Origin: Paenibacillus sp. FSL R7-0337
GTDB lineage: Bacteria; Bacillota; Bacilli; Paenibacillales; Paenibacillaceae
Direction of reading: 5' to 3'
Assembly (NCBI RefSeq): GCF_037969875.1
Contig: NZ_CP150218.1
Location: 744,001-808,000, forward strand
DNA length: 64,000 nt
In this document: in pieces, positions 51,432 through 59,961 of the stretch
Position numbering within the stretch: position 1 is the stretch's first letter
Layout: each line of letters starts with the position of its first letter
Translations under genes and position numbers: made by a program
Notes under the pieces: generated by a model
The model's input: only the letters and a program-made list of their open reading frames with translations
Told to the model about the DNA's origin: nothing
Database searches by the model: none

Positions 51432-52328
51432 CTAGCTCATTCTCTTGGATGCAGTAAGCTTGCGGTAGATGAATCTGCCGAAATAACGGGCAGCCAGATT
51501 GAAGATTAATACGGTCAGCACCAGGACGGCTGAAGCGCCCGCTGCGATCTGAAGCGCATCCGGTGCCAGGCCTTCACTGTTGACCTTCCAGATATGCACC
51601 GCCAGCGTCTCCGCCGGACGGAACGGGTTGAGCGGTGAGGAAGGGCTCAGCGGATTCCAGTTGCTGAAGTCCAGGCGCGGGCTGCTCATCCCTGCGGTGA
51701 ACATCAGCGCAGCCGCTTCGCCGAACACACGGCCAGCCGACAGAATCGTACCGGTGATGATAGTCGGCAGCGCTACCGGGAGCAAGACCGAGGTAACGAT
51801 TTTCCACTTGGATAATCCGAGCGCGAAGCCCGCCTCCTTCTGCTGCTTAGGCACTGTGCGGAAGGCTTGTTCCGTAATACGCACCATCAGCGGAAGGTTG
51901 AAGAAGGTTAGCGCGAGCGCGCCCGAGATCAGGGAGAAACCGAGATTGAAGGTGTTGACGATCAGCAAGAGACCGAACAGACCCACGATGATCGACGGGA
52001 AGGAAGACAATACCTCCACAACCAGACGGATGAAGTTGGTCAGCTTGCCGGGACGCGCATACTCCGCCATGAAAATTCCGGCACCCAGCCCCAGCGGCAC
52101 GGTGATGATCAAGGTCAGCACCAGCAGGAACAGGGAGTTGAACAGCTGCGGCCCGACGCCTCCGCCTGCGCGGATCTTTTGCGGCGCCGAGGTCAGGAAG
52201 TCCCAGCTAATATGATTGAAACCGCGGATCAGGATATATCCGAGTAAGCTAACCAGGATGGCTACGATCAGCAAGGCCAGGGTTACTATAACGGCAGTGG
52301 CTACTTTGTCAGCAGTTCTAGGCTTCAA
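51432..52328 (-). CDS. pstA: Phosphate ABC transporter permease PstA
   Basis: A 298-residue permease with six helices; EAA loop EAGFALGLSKWKIVTSVLLP, and GAGIFMAEYARPGKLT with FPSIIVGLFGLLLIV, both typical of PstA. Translation starts at TTG 52328 in a TTGA overlap with the pstC stop, 9 bases after AAAGGAG; the neighbouring ATG is out of frame. Membrane partner of PstC. Confidence 0.95.
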   Translation of the reverse strand: MKPRTADKVATAVIVTLALLIVAILVSLLGYILIRGFNHISWDFLTSAPQKIRAGGGVGPQLFNSLFLLVLTLIITVPLGLGAGIFMAEYARPGKLTNFIRLVVEVLSSFPSIIVGLFGLLLIVNTFNLGFSLISGALALTFFNLPLMVRITEQAFRTVPKQQKEAGFALGLSKWKIVTSVLLPVALPTIITGTILSAGRVFGEAAALMFTAGMSSPRLDFSNWNPLSPSSPLNPFRPAETLAVHIWKVNSEGLAPDALQIAAGASAVLVLTVLIFNLAARYFGRFIYRKLTASKRMS

Positions 52329-53227
52329 ATTTCATTTCTCCTTTCGAGCATTCTCACCAGCAGGACGAATACAAAGGTCATCAGCATGAGCACTAGCGCC
52401 ATACTCCACAGCGCATTGTTCTGCGGTGAACCCATCGTTGTATTCCCCATACCCAGCGTGATGACACTGGTAAGTGTGGACGCAGACTCGAATAGTGAGT
52501 GAGGCACGAACGGCGCGTTACCGATAACCATCTGCACAGCAAGAGCCTCGCCGAAGGCGCGGGCCATACCAAGCACTACACCCGTCATAATCGCAGGGAA
52601 GGTCGTCGGGAGAATGACCCGGGAGATCGTCTGCCAGCGTGTGGCACCGAGCGCAAAGGATGATTCTTTCAAGTTTTGCGGCAATGAAGCAAGCGCGTCT
52701 GCAGCCACGCTGGTAATCGTCGGCAGAATCATGACCGACAGCACTAGCGCGCCTGCAGCCACCCCGATGCCCTGTCCGGGCAGCGTATCCCGCAGAAATG
52801 GAACAATGACGCTTAAGCCTACGAAGCCGTAGACAACGGATGGAATACCTGACAGTAGCTCAATGACCGGCTGCAGCAGCTTTTTACCCCAGCCCGGTAC
52901 AATCTCCGTCATGAAGAGCGCCGCGCAGATGCTGAGCGGACTTGCGATAAGCGCAGCCAGCAGGGTAACCAGGAAGGAACCCGAGATGAACGGGAAGGCT
53001 CCATAGGATGGCGTGTCTGCTTCAGGCGACCACTTCGTGCCGAACAGGAATTCTGAGACCTTGACCTCACCGCTCACGAAGTTGGCCACGCCTTTGGAGG
53101 CTACGAAATAGACCATGGATACAATGATGACAATGAGCAGCAGCACGCAAAAGGACATATAAATACGTCCGATTAAATTTTCTATATGATGTTTTTCCAG
53201 CCGCTTGTTAGTTGGTTGTCCCCTCAA
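52325..53227 (-). CDS. pstC: Phosphate ABC transporter permease PstC
   Basis: A 300-residue permease: EAA loop ESSFALGATRWQTISRVILP, SGIPSVVYGFVGLSVIVP, and the six-helix layout of PstC. It starts at TTG 53227 with GAGGGAG only 4 bases away, so the exact start is slightly unsure. Coupled to pstA by a 4-base overlap. Confidence 0.94.
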   Translation of the reverse strand: MRGQPTNKRLEKHHIENLIGRIYMSFCVLLLIVIIVSMVYFVASKGVANFVSGEVKVSEFLFGTKWSPEADTPSYGAFPFISGSFLVTLLAALIASPLSICAALFMTEIVPGWGKKLLQPVIELLSGIPSVVYGFVGLSVIVPFLRDTLPGQGIGVAAGALVLSVMILPTITSVAADALASLPQNLKESSFALGATRWQTISRVILPTTFPAIMTGVVLGMARAFGEALAVQMVIGNAPFVPHSLFESASTLTSVITLGMGNTTMGSPQNNALWSMALVLMLMTFVFVLLVRMLERRNEI

Positions 53228-53324
53228 GATGCTCCCTCTTTCTAAAGTGAAAAGAGAGGCAGAAGAGATCCGCCTCTAATCACATTAAAGTTTAAATCCA
53301 ATCCTAACTGTGAACCGGTGAAGC

Positions 53325-54278
53325 TTATTTAGGTGTTACAGTACCTGCCACATCACGCGATACCTGCATTTTGGAAGCCGGGATGTAGCCAAGCTCTACA
53401 ACGTCTCCAGTCTGTACTTCATCCGTCAGGAAGTAATCCAGGAACGCTTTTACAGTCTCATTAGGTTCACCGTTAGTGTACATGTGCTCGTAAGCCCACA
53501 CCGGATATTTACCGGCCACTACATTGTCTACAGAAGGCTCAACGCCGTCATAGTTCAAGGTTTTTACAGAATCATCGAGGTAGGACAGTGCCAGATAACC
53601 GATCGCTCCTGGTGTTTCGCCGATCATTTTCTTAACTGTACCGGAGGAATCCTCTTGAATCGAGCCCTTCAGATCCTCGGTTTTGGTGCCAAGAGCGAAG
53701 CTCTCGAAGGTAGCACGGGTACCTGAGCTTGCCGGACGGTTGATGATCTGGATGGCCTGGTCTGCGCCGCCGACCTCTTTCCAGTTCGTGATTTTACCTG
53801 TAAAAATATCTATCAGCTGCTGCTTGGTCAAGCTGTCTACGCCTGCCTTCGGGTTGCTAACTGCTGCAATCGCTACAACCGCTACCTGATGATCAACAAG
53901 CTCAGCCGCTTTTGCCGCATCCTTCAGCTTCTCTTCAGCAAATACATCTGAGTTCCCGATATCGACTTGCTTCTCAGAGACCTGCGTCAAGCCGGTTCCG
54001 CTGCCGCCGCCTTGAACCTGAATGTCTACGCCTGCATTAGTCTTCATGAACTCCTCAGCTACCTGCTCTACGAGCGGCTGAAGTGCTGTGGAGCCTGACG
54101 CCAGGACCGAACCGCTTAGCTTCGTACCGCTGCTGGATTCTGTGTTTGTGGCAGCTGGTGTATTTCCTCCGGTATTGGTTGTTGCCTTATTTCCCCCGTT
54201 GTTTCCGTTGCCGCATGCTGAAAGTGCCAGTACGCTGGTAAGAGTCAAAGCCATGATCCACGATTTTTTGAATTGCAT
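53325..54278 (-). CDS. pstS: Phosphate-binding lipoprotein PstS
   Basis: A 317-residue lipoprotein; lipobox ALSAC with Cys22. Phosphate-site elements: SVLASGSTALQPLVEQVAEEF, VQGGGSGTGLTQVSEKQVDIG and NRPASSGTRATFESF. It captures phosphate outside the membrane for PstCAB. AGGAGG lies 10 bases before ATG 54278; the frame to 54338 is unsupported. First gene of the operon, so phosphate-starvation control is expected, but I could not find a clear Pho box in 54279-54538. Confidence 0.95.
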   Translation of the reverse strand: MQFKKSWIMALTLTSVLALSACGNGNNGGNKATTNTGGNTPAATNTESSSGTKLSGSVLASGSTALQPLVEQVAEEFMKTNAGVDIQVQGGGSGTGLTQVSEKQVDIGNSDVFAEEKLKDAAKAAELVDHQVAVVAIAAVSNPKAGVDSLTKQQLIDIFTGKITNWKEVGGADQAIQIINRPASSGTRATFESFALGTKTEDLKGSIQEDSSGTVKKMIGETPGAIGYLALSYLDDSVKTLNYDGVEPSVDNVVAGKYPVWAYEHMYTNGEPNETVKAFLDYFLTDEVQTGDVVELGYIPASKMQVSRDVAGTVTPK

Positions 54279-54538
54279 TGTTTTTTTTCCTCCTAAAGGT
54301 TTTGTGAGTGTCTGCTGCGTTCCATCTGCTTCGTACAAAACTCACTCGGGAAGCATTATTGTGTGTCTATCAGCGTCTCTTCTGACTCTTCTTATTCTAG
54401 GACCCGTTCGTTAGATAAAAGTACTGAGTTTGTAAACCGGAGGATAAAAGTTATAATATAAATTAAATAGTTGAATAGATAAAATCTATATTGAAACAAC
54501 AATAGGGTTTTTTTTGCCCCATCCCCGGAGGAATCTTC

Positions 54539-55453
54539 ATGAACCTTGTAAAGCTGCAAATCTTAGTTCTCATCGAAAAATATAAAAAAGTAACAGATGT
54601 AGCTGCCGAGATGAACCTTAAGCAGCCTACTGTCTCCTTCCATATGAAAAGTCTGGAGAGTGAGCTGGGCGCTTCCCTGTTCCAGTACCGGAGCGGCCGG
54701 GTCCTGCTGACGGATGCCGGACGGGCCTTGTATCAATATGCGGTCCGCATTGTCTCGCTAAGCGCGGAGGCCGAGCGGACGGTCAAGCAGTTCACCTCGC
54801 TCGCCTCGGGAAATCTGGAGCTTACCGCCAGCGATATCCCTGCCAGTTATCTTGTGCCCAAACTGCTGTCCCAATTCACACAGCAGCATGACGGGATCGA
54901 TATCTATCTGTCCGTGCTCCCGGATGACGTCATCCGGGAGCGTCTGCGCAGCCGGGAGATCCAGCTCGCCGTACTGCACAGTGCAGAGGGGCAAGACGAT
55001 ACCTTCCATACGCAGGTGATTGCTGATGAGGAGACGGTGCTGGTCTTTGCGCCGGAGCATCCCTTTGCAGGGGAGCAGGAGCTGACCGCCCAAGCCGTAG
55101 CCCGCGAGCCCTGGGTGCAGCATGAAGCCGCCTCCTTCCTGCGCGGAATCTCTGACCAGTGGGCACAGCTTAATAATGTTAGGGTCTGGAACCATGCGGT
55201 GCTGGGCTCGCCGGAGGCAGTCAAGGGGATGCTGTACACAGGCCAAATGGTGGGGGTGTTCTCCCGTTCCGGGATTGAGGCTGAAGTTGCGGCGGGCCGT
55301 CTGGCCTACGCTAAGCTGCCGGGAATGCTTCCGGCTGACGGGTCTTTTGTGCTGGCTTGGCGCAAGGATTATACACTGTCTCCGCTCCAGCAGGCTTTTG
55401 CCGGGATGGCGGCGGGTTATGTACAAGTAGAAACGGCTTCGCCGTCCTTTTAA
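54539..55453 (+). CDS. LysR family transcriptional regulator
   Basis: A 304-residue LysR regulator: helix-turn-helix at 1-60 (VTDVAAEMNLKQPTVSFHMK), substrate-binding domain with LELTASDIPASYLVPKLLSQ and VLVFAPEHPFAGEQEL. CGGAGG precedes ATG 54539. It is divergent from pstS but no link is evident. Its last ten codons (VQVETASPSF) lie inside dispersed repeat copy B, so the end of this protein is supplied by the repeat. The effector is unknown; CysL/CbbR-like regulators are the nearest look-alikes. Confidence 0.87.
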   Translation: MNLVKLQILVLIEKYKKVTDVAAEMNLKQPTVSFHMKSLESELGASLFQYRSGRVLLTDAGRALYQYAVRIVSLSAEAERTVKQFTSLASGNLELTASDIPASYLVPKLLSQFTQQHDGIDIYLSVLPDDVIRERLRSREIQLAVLHSAEGQDDTFHTQVIADEETVLVFAPEHPFAGEQELTAQAVAREPWVQHEAASFLRGISDQWAQLNNVRVWNHAVLGSPEAVKGMLYTGQMVGVFSRSGIEAEVAAGRLAYAKLPGMLPADGSFVLAWRKDYTLSPLQQAFAGMAAGYVQVETASPSF

Positions 55454-55524
55454 AGGACGGTACCGTTTCAGCGAGAAATAGAAGGATAAGTTATCGTGTG
55501 AAACCTATAAGTTCTTATATTTTG
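55424..55524 (+). repeat. 100-bp structured dispersed repeat, copy B
   Basis: Best-preserved copy: GAAACGGC...GCCGTCCTTT and AAAGGACGG...CCGTTTC nested stems, then GCGAGAAATAGAAGGATAAG and the AT-rich tail. It overlaps the last 30 bases of the LysR gene and reads in the same direction. Confidence 0.9.
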
Positions 55525-55530
55525 AAAAAA

Positions 55531-55575
55531 CGGTATCCCCTGAGCGCCTGTGTAACTGCGCTAACGGGGATACCG
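55531..55575 (-). terminator. Rho-independent terminator of the methyltransferase gene
   Basis: CGGTATCCCC (55531-55540) and GGGGATACCG (55566-55575), with an inner GCG/CGC pair; on the minus strand TTTTTTC follows. It lies directly beside repeat copy B. Confidence 0.85.
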
Positions 55576-55592
55576 TGTAGTGGTGAACCTTA

Positions 55593-56429
55593 TTATCTTT
55601 TGACAGCGACCAGGGTGAAGGTCTTGGGAATTCCCTTATCGTACACATCCGACGACAGATTAGGCTCCTCCACCAGCTCTCTTATCACCAGTCCGCTGGC
55701 TGCGGCAGCAGTAACCAGCTCGCCCAGCGTCCAGCGCCGCCAGTAGACGACATTCGGCTTGACCGCCTCCGCCGCTGCTCCTGAGGACGGCATATATTTG
55801 GAATAGGACACCTGCTTCTCTTCAAGCGCCGTATCAAAATAATCCCCGTTCACCTTATGCTTGCGCACCTTGGCCGTCGACCCCTTGGAGGAGATCAGCT
55901 TGGTCGTTACCGGATGGAAATCCCGCAGCACGAACGTCCCGCCGGGTGCCAGCAAGCGGTATGCCGTAGCCATGAACGGAGCCAAATCCGTAAAATAATG
56001 AACAATCCCCATTTCGGCAAAAACCGTATCATAAGAGCCGTTAAGATACGCTTCCGGCAGCTCCAGGACATCCGACACGATATAATCAAGCTGTACCCCG
56101 GCCGCCTGCGCGAGTTCACCGGCATAACGGGCATTGGCCTCCGAGAAATCCGCGACAGTCACCTCAGCGCCCAGCAGTCCCAGCGCCACCGCTTTCATGC
56201 CGTTAGAGCCCATCAGATTCATGATCCTCCGGCCCTTCACTTCACCGAGATAGGTATTCAGCGGATACAGCTTCCCCGCAGGGTCCTTAGACAGCTTCTC
56301 CGCAGCCTCGGCAGGGGTTCCGAACCGGCTGGTCCAGGCCGCATAGGTATCCTCATTCCACAGCTCCTCGCTGGTAGGTGGCGCTTCCTTATTAAGGCCA
56401 TCCGGTTCATTCTGATTAGGTTCATTCAT
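55593..56429 (-). CDS. Class I SAM-dependent methyltransferase
   Basis: A 278-residue methyltransferase. SAM motif I is IMNLMGSNGMKAVALGLLGA (modified G-x-x-G), with the acidic end of strand 2 in EVTVADFSEAN and motif II/III in VSDVLELPEAYLNGSYD. N-terminal 45 residues are polar and rich in Asn/Glu (NEPNQNEPDGLNKE). Methyl acceptor unknown. AAGGGGT precedes the ATG by about 10 bases. It has its own terminator and is in the same direction as the EamA gene, 50 bases downstream of it. Confidence 0.8.
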   Translation of the reverse strand: MNEPNQNEPDGLNKEAPPTSEELWNEDTYAAWTSRFGTPAEAAEKLSKDPAGKLYPLNTYLGEVKGRRIMNLMGSNGMKAVALGLLGAEVTVADFSEANARYAGELAQAAGVQLDYIVSDVLELPEAYLNGSYDTVFAEMGIVHYFTDLAPFMATAYRLLAPGGTFVLRDFHPVTTKLISSKGSTAKVRKHKVNGDYFDTALEEKQVSYSKYMPSSGAAAEAVKPNVVYWRRWTLGELVTAAAASGLVIRELVEEPNLSSDVYDKGIPKTFTLVAVKR

Positions 56430-56478
56430 TGCTTTCGTTACCCCTTTATCTATGTTCTATAAAATGTAATCAAACCGC

Positions 56479-57393
56479 CTAGGAAGCATTCGGCAGAGAC
56501 TGCCGGAGCTTCAGCGCTTTCCTGCGCCCGGCATACAGATAGACGCCCAGCCCGGCCATGACCAGCACCCCGCCAGCCCACTGCAGGCCGCTAAGCTGCT
56601 CACCCAGCAGCAGGAATGCCAGAATGCTCGCGCCGACAGGCTCTCCCAGGATATTCATCGAGACAGTAGTCGCAGACGTATATTGCAGCAGCCAGTTGAA
56701 CAGGATATGGCCGAAGACGGTTGGCACTACCGCCAGCAGGACGAAGATGCCCCATTCCCGGGCCGGATAATCGAAGAACGGTATGCCGGTCACGAGATTG
56801 TAGACGGCAAATACGATGGCCGCAGCGATAAATACAATCAGGCTGTACAGATAGGACGGCATACGCGCCACCAGCTTTTGTCCAAGCAGCATATGCGCGG
56901 CTACCGCTACGGTTCCGCCAACCGACAGCATGTCGCCCTTCAGATTCTCAGCAGACAAGCCAATGTCTCCCCAGCCGATAAAAGTAACGCCGAAGATGGC
57001 AATCGCCATCCCCAGAATGGCAAAGATCGAATTACGCTCTTTATACAGTATGTACGCACCGAACATAATGAATAACGGCTCCAGCGCCATAATCATCGTC
57101 GAGCTGGCTACCGAGGTATAACTCAGCGAACCCATCCACAGCAGAAAATGCAGGGCAAGCATGACACCGGACACTCCCAGCAGCAGCCAGTCCTTCCGCC
57201 GCAGCTGAAAGAGTGCCCCGCTATAGGGACGGGCGAACGGCAGCATCAGCAGCGAGGTGAACAGCAGCCGGTACATCCCTTGGACCGATACGGGCGCGGA
57301 GGACCATTTAATGAAGATAGAAGAAAAAGAGATGGCCACAATTCCGATTACCATCAAGAGAGGCACGGGAACGGGCGGTTTATTAGTACGCAT
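56479..57393 (-). CDS. EamA (DMT) family transporter
   Basis: A 304-residue membrane protein with ten predicted helices in two EamA repeats (SSIFIKWSSAPVSVQGMYRL and LLAVVPTVFGHILFNWLLQY). Such proteins usually export small metabolites; the substrate is unknown. AAGGGGC lies 9 bases before ATG 57393 (MRTNK); the ATG at 57411 contains that ribosome site in its coding sequence and is unlikely. It ends KALKLRQSLPNAS. Confidence 0.85.
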   Translation of the reverse strand: MRTNKPPVPVPLLMVIGIVAISFSSIFIKWSSAPVSVQGMYRLLFTSLLMLPFARPYSGALFQLRRKDWLLLGVSGVMLALHFLLWMGSLSYTSVASSTMIMALEPLFIMFGAYILYKERNSIFAILGMAIAIFGVTFIGWGDIGLSAENLKGDMLSVGGTVAVAAHMLLGQKLVARMPSYLYSLIVFIAAAIVFAVYNLVTGIPFFDYPAREWGIFVLLAVVPTVFGHILFNWLLQYTSATTVSMNILGEPVGASILAFLLLGEQLSGLQWAGGVLVMAGLGVYLYAGRRKALKLRQSLPNAS

Positions 57394-57534
57394 AACAGAA
57401 CGCCCCTTCATAGGATGTAAGACTCATTATGTTAATTTAACGTAAATCGGAGAAAAATGCAGCATTTTTTCATTTCCAACGCAAAACAAAGGCGCAGAAT
57501 CCGCCTCTGACGGGTTCCATGCCTTATATTTGTT

Positions 57535-57634
57535 CAAATATAAGAAATTATATGTTTCACACCATAACTTATCCTTCTATTTCTCGCTGAAACGGTACCG
57601 TCCTTTAAAAGGACGGCAATGCCGTTTCCACTTG
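57535..57634 (-). repeat. 100-bp structured dispersed repeat, copy C
   Basis: Inverted relative to copies A and B. Nested stems intact (GGAAACGGCATTGCCGTCC on the minus strand). It begins 3 bases after the VanW stop and runs in the VanW direction. Confidence 0.9.
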
Positions 57635-57637
57635 TCC

Positions 57638-58450
57638 TTATCCGTGCAGCAGCGGGGAATACATCATCAGTGCGTGGTTCTCGGCCACCGCTTCGTCACC
57701 GGCCAGCTCTCCGCTATGCGTCAGCACCCTGCGGCGGATTGCGTTGCGCCGGATATACCCGCCCCATGGCTCCAGGCTGATACGGTGCCCATCTTCATAG
57801 ACTTCATAATGGTAGAGCTGCTGTCCTGCACAGCGCCATTCCCCGTACAGATGCGTCTCATCCAGATGCAGCTTAAGCTGATAAGCATGCTCTGTATCAT
57901 TGCGCAGCTGAAGATCCAGATAATTATAGGCACAGGTAGCCCCGCTGCCAAAGGGCTGGGTCCGCTGCTCATCGGGAAAGACATCATAGCTGTGCCGGTG
58001 TCGTTCGGTAACGGTCAACGGGGTATGCAGCGTCATCCAGTAGATCAGATTGGACAATTGGCAGAGCCCGCCGCCTGTGCCGGAACGGAACCCGCCATAG
58101 TGTAGCACCATTCCGTCCAGGTAGCCTTTTCTTCGCGTCGGTTTGCCGATCCTGCGCCAATAAGAGAAGCTCTCGCCTGGTTGTATGACAAGCCCGTCAA
58201 GCTTCGCCACCGCGAGCCTCAGGTTCACGATTTTGTTGTGCTGAAGCTGCATATCGACATTGCGTAATTTGCGCAGCAGCGGTGTAGCATGGCTGGCCGC
58301 TTCGTACGGCAGAGCTTCACTGCGCTGTTCTGTAGCCAGGCGGCCGCTGGCTGTGATCCATCTCCAGTATCTTTTCCAGGTAAAATACCGCTTCCCTGCA
58401 AACAAACGCAGCTTGGACCGCCGGATGGGCTTCATAGCCTGCATCGTCAT
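57638..58450 (-). CDS. VanW family protein
   Basis: A 270-residue protein with the VanW signature: VIQPGESFSYWRRIGKPT, the FRSGTGGGLCQLSNLIYWMT core with Gly-Gly-Gly-x-Cys-Gln, and HRHSYDVFPDE. VanW-like proteins occur in some glycopeptide-resistance clusters but most are of unknown function; nothing else here suggests vancomycin resistance. It has a basic start and no clear signal peptide. GGGGGAGG precedes the ATG. The 3' end abuts repeat copy C. Confidence 0.87.
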   Translation of the reverse strand: MTMQAMKPIRRSKLRLFAGKRYFTWKRYWRWITASGRLATEQRSEALPYEAASHATPLLRKLRNVDMQLQHNKIVNLRLAVAKLDGLVIQPGESFSYWRRIGKPTRRKGYLDGMVLHYGGFRSGTGGGLCQLSNLIYWMTLHTPLTVTERHRHSYDVFPDEQRTQPFGSGATCAYNYLDLQLRNDTEHAYQLKLHLDETHLYGEWRCAGQQLYHYEVYEDGHRISLEPWGGYIRRNAIRRRVLTHSGELAGDEAVAENHALMMYSPLLHG

Positions 58451-58505
58451 TGCTTATACCTCCCCCGTGTAGCTATTGTGCCGATTCTATAATTATATTA
58501 CCCTT

Positions 58506-58667
58506 CTACTCTGGAAGCTTCTCAGAGATTACCAGAATAAATGTAGCAAGCGGTCCCAGCAGCAACGACAACAGAAACCAGTTCATTCCGCTCCGGTTCT
58601 TTCCTTGCGCCAGTCCGGCATTAATCAGAGCCAGTGTACCCCAGCCTGCGTAATAACCATTCTCCAT
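58506..58667 (-). CDS. Small membrane protein (53 residues)
   Basis: ATG 58667 follows GAGGAGGAATTATA. The product reads MENGYYAGWGTLALINAGLA, then a short basic loop (GKNRSGMNW), then a membrane helix (FLLSLLLGPLATFILVI) and an acidic end. I recognise no family. The pattern of two short hydrophobic segments with a basic loop fits a small two-span membrane protein. It lies between the queE terminator and the VanW gene, facing the same way. Confidence 0.65.
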   Translation of the reverse strand: MENGYYAGWGTLALINAGLAQGKNRSGMNWFLLSLLLGPLATFILVISEKLPE

Positions 58668-58700
58668 TATAATTCCTCCTCTGTTTCCTGCAAATAGTAA

Positions 58701-58735
58701 AAGACCGGGCCTCCCTGCTCAGGAAGCCCAGTCTT
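58701..58735 (-). terminator. Terminator of the queuosine operon
   Basis: AAGACYGGGCYTCC arms (58701-58714 and 58722-58735) with a 7-base loop; on the minus strand TTAC follows. It lies 29 bases after the queE stop. Confidence 0.8.
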
Positions 58736-58763
58736 AAGTATAGCTAATTTTTATGAGAAAATC

Positions 58764-59486
58764 TTACTTCCCCCGCTTATTATGCCAGATCAGGGCATGC
58801 AGCTGCGGCAGCACCCGTGCACGGTTCATCTGCGGATCGGCAATCACCCGCCCGAACAGCCATTCCAGCCGCCCCAGCAGACGGCCTGAGATGTCGCCTT
58901 CCTCGGTGACGTTATCGTTGCCCGGCTGCAGGAATAGCGGAACCTCAGGGTATCTGAAATGTATCTTACGGGCATATTCATAATCCTCCTGATTAAAAAC
59001 AACCACCTTCAGGCTATGTGAAGCCTTGCCGTTATCAGCGACTCTATGCATAATCTCATCCAGCTTATCCCAGTCCGTCTGCATCCCGGAGCTGGGCGGC
59101 TTGGGGCTGATCGTCAACACATCCACCTCATGGAACCAGTCCTGCCACCGGCTGCCCTGCGTCTCAATCGCCGCCTGAATGCCCCGCTCGTGGAGTAAGG
59201 AGATGAACTCTCCCATCGCCTCCCCGATCAGTGCCGGGTTCCCCCCGGAGATGGTGACACAATTGAAATTCTCCCCGGCCAGCTCCAGCAGCCCGGAGAG
59301 AATCTCCTGCGGCGTAAGCATCGTTACTTTATCCTTGGCCGAGCCGTCCCAGGTGAAGGCGGAATCACACCAGCCGCAGCGGTAGTCGCAGCCGTAGGTG
59401 CGGACGAACATCGTTTTGACGCCAATGACCGCGCCTTCCCCCTGAATCGTCGGGCCGAACATTTCAATCACAGGGATTTTACTCAT
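58764..59486 (-). CDS. queE: 7-carboxy-7-deazaguanine synthase QueE
   Basis: A 240-residue radical-SAM enzyme that converts 6-carboxytetrahydropterin to 7-carboxy-7-deazaguanine. The Fe-S motif is C-x3-C-x2-C in YGCDYRCGWCDSAFTWDG, and VTISGGNPALIG binds SAM. Start MSKIPVIEMFGPTIQGEG at 59486 agrees with B. subtilis QueE; the frame from 59501 adds five residues. The start overlaps the queD end by 8 bases. Third step of preQ0 synthesis. Confidence 0.95.
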   Translation of the reverse strand: MSKIPVIEMFGPTIQGEGAVIGVKTMFVRTYGCDYRCGWCDSAFTWDGSAKDKVTMLTPQEILSGLLELAGENFNCVTISGGNPALIGEAMGEFISLLHERGIQAAIETQGSRWQDWFHEVDVLTISPKPPSSGMQTDWDKLDEIMHRVADNGKASHSLKVVVFNQEDYEYARKIHFRYPEVPLFLQPGNDNVTEEGDISGRLLGRLEWLFGRVIADPQMNRARVLPQLHALIWHNKRGK

Positions 59487-59961
59487 GATCGCAGCCACCA
59501 TACAGCCGGTAAGCCGGTCCCTCCTCGGGAATATCTGCTGCCAGCACCTCAGCCCAGGAGGTAGGAGTCTCCCATAGCTTGACTGAGTACACCGGCAGCG
59601 CCGCCCGTTTCAGCTCATAGGCAATGTAAGCAGACAGATTCTCTGCTGTGGTACGGAAGGAGAGCAGCGCGACTTTGGAGCCTGTCGAGAGTAGTGTCTC
59701 CAGCACAGGTTCATTGCCCATCGCCAGAAAAGCATGATCCAGCCGTTCAATCACCGCCTCCTGTACAGCCGCCTTAATATCGCTGAAATCGATGACGAAA
59801 CCTTCATCCGACTGCCCTTCCTCAGCGGACGGCACTCCTTTCAGCACTACCTCCAGCTTGTAGGTATGCCCATGCAGATTGCTGCATTTCCCCTTGTGTC
59901 CGATGAGCTGATGGGCAGCGTCGAAGGTGAAGATCTTGCAGACGGCTACTTCGCCCCGCAT
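59479..59961 (-). CDS. queD: 6-carboxy-5,6,7,8-tetrahydropterin synthase QueD
   Basis: A 160-residue enzyme that makes 6-carboxytetrahydropterin from dihydroneopterin triphosphate. Zinc ligands: His in FDAAHQL and HGHTYKLEV; catalytic Cys in GKCSNLHGHT; acid ELK...LWETPTSWAEV near the end. AGGAGGCGGG precedes the ATG, which overlaps the queC stop as TAATG. It acts before QueE. Confidence 0.95.
   Translation of the reverse strand: MRGEVAVCKIFTFDAAHQLIGHKGKCSNLHGHTYKLEVVLKGVPSAEEGQSDEGFVIDFSDIKAAVQEAVIERLDHAFLAMGNEPVLETLLSTGSKVALLSFRTTAENLSAYIAYELKRAALPVYSVKLWETPTSWAEVLAADIPEEGPAYRLYGGCDHE

Noticed and set aside
54279..54538. Pho box upstream of pstS
   Set aside because: AT-rich stretches resemble TTTATC/TTTACA units but not the regular 11-base spacing expected, so I did not call it.
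57638..58450. Glycopeptide resistance suggested by the VanW protein
   Set aside because: No vanR/S/H/A/X genes are present; VanW-like proteins are common outside resistance clusters.
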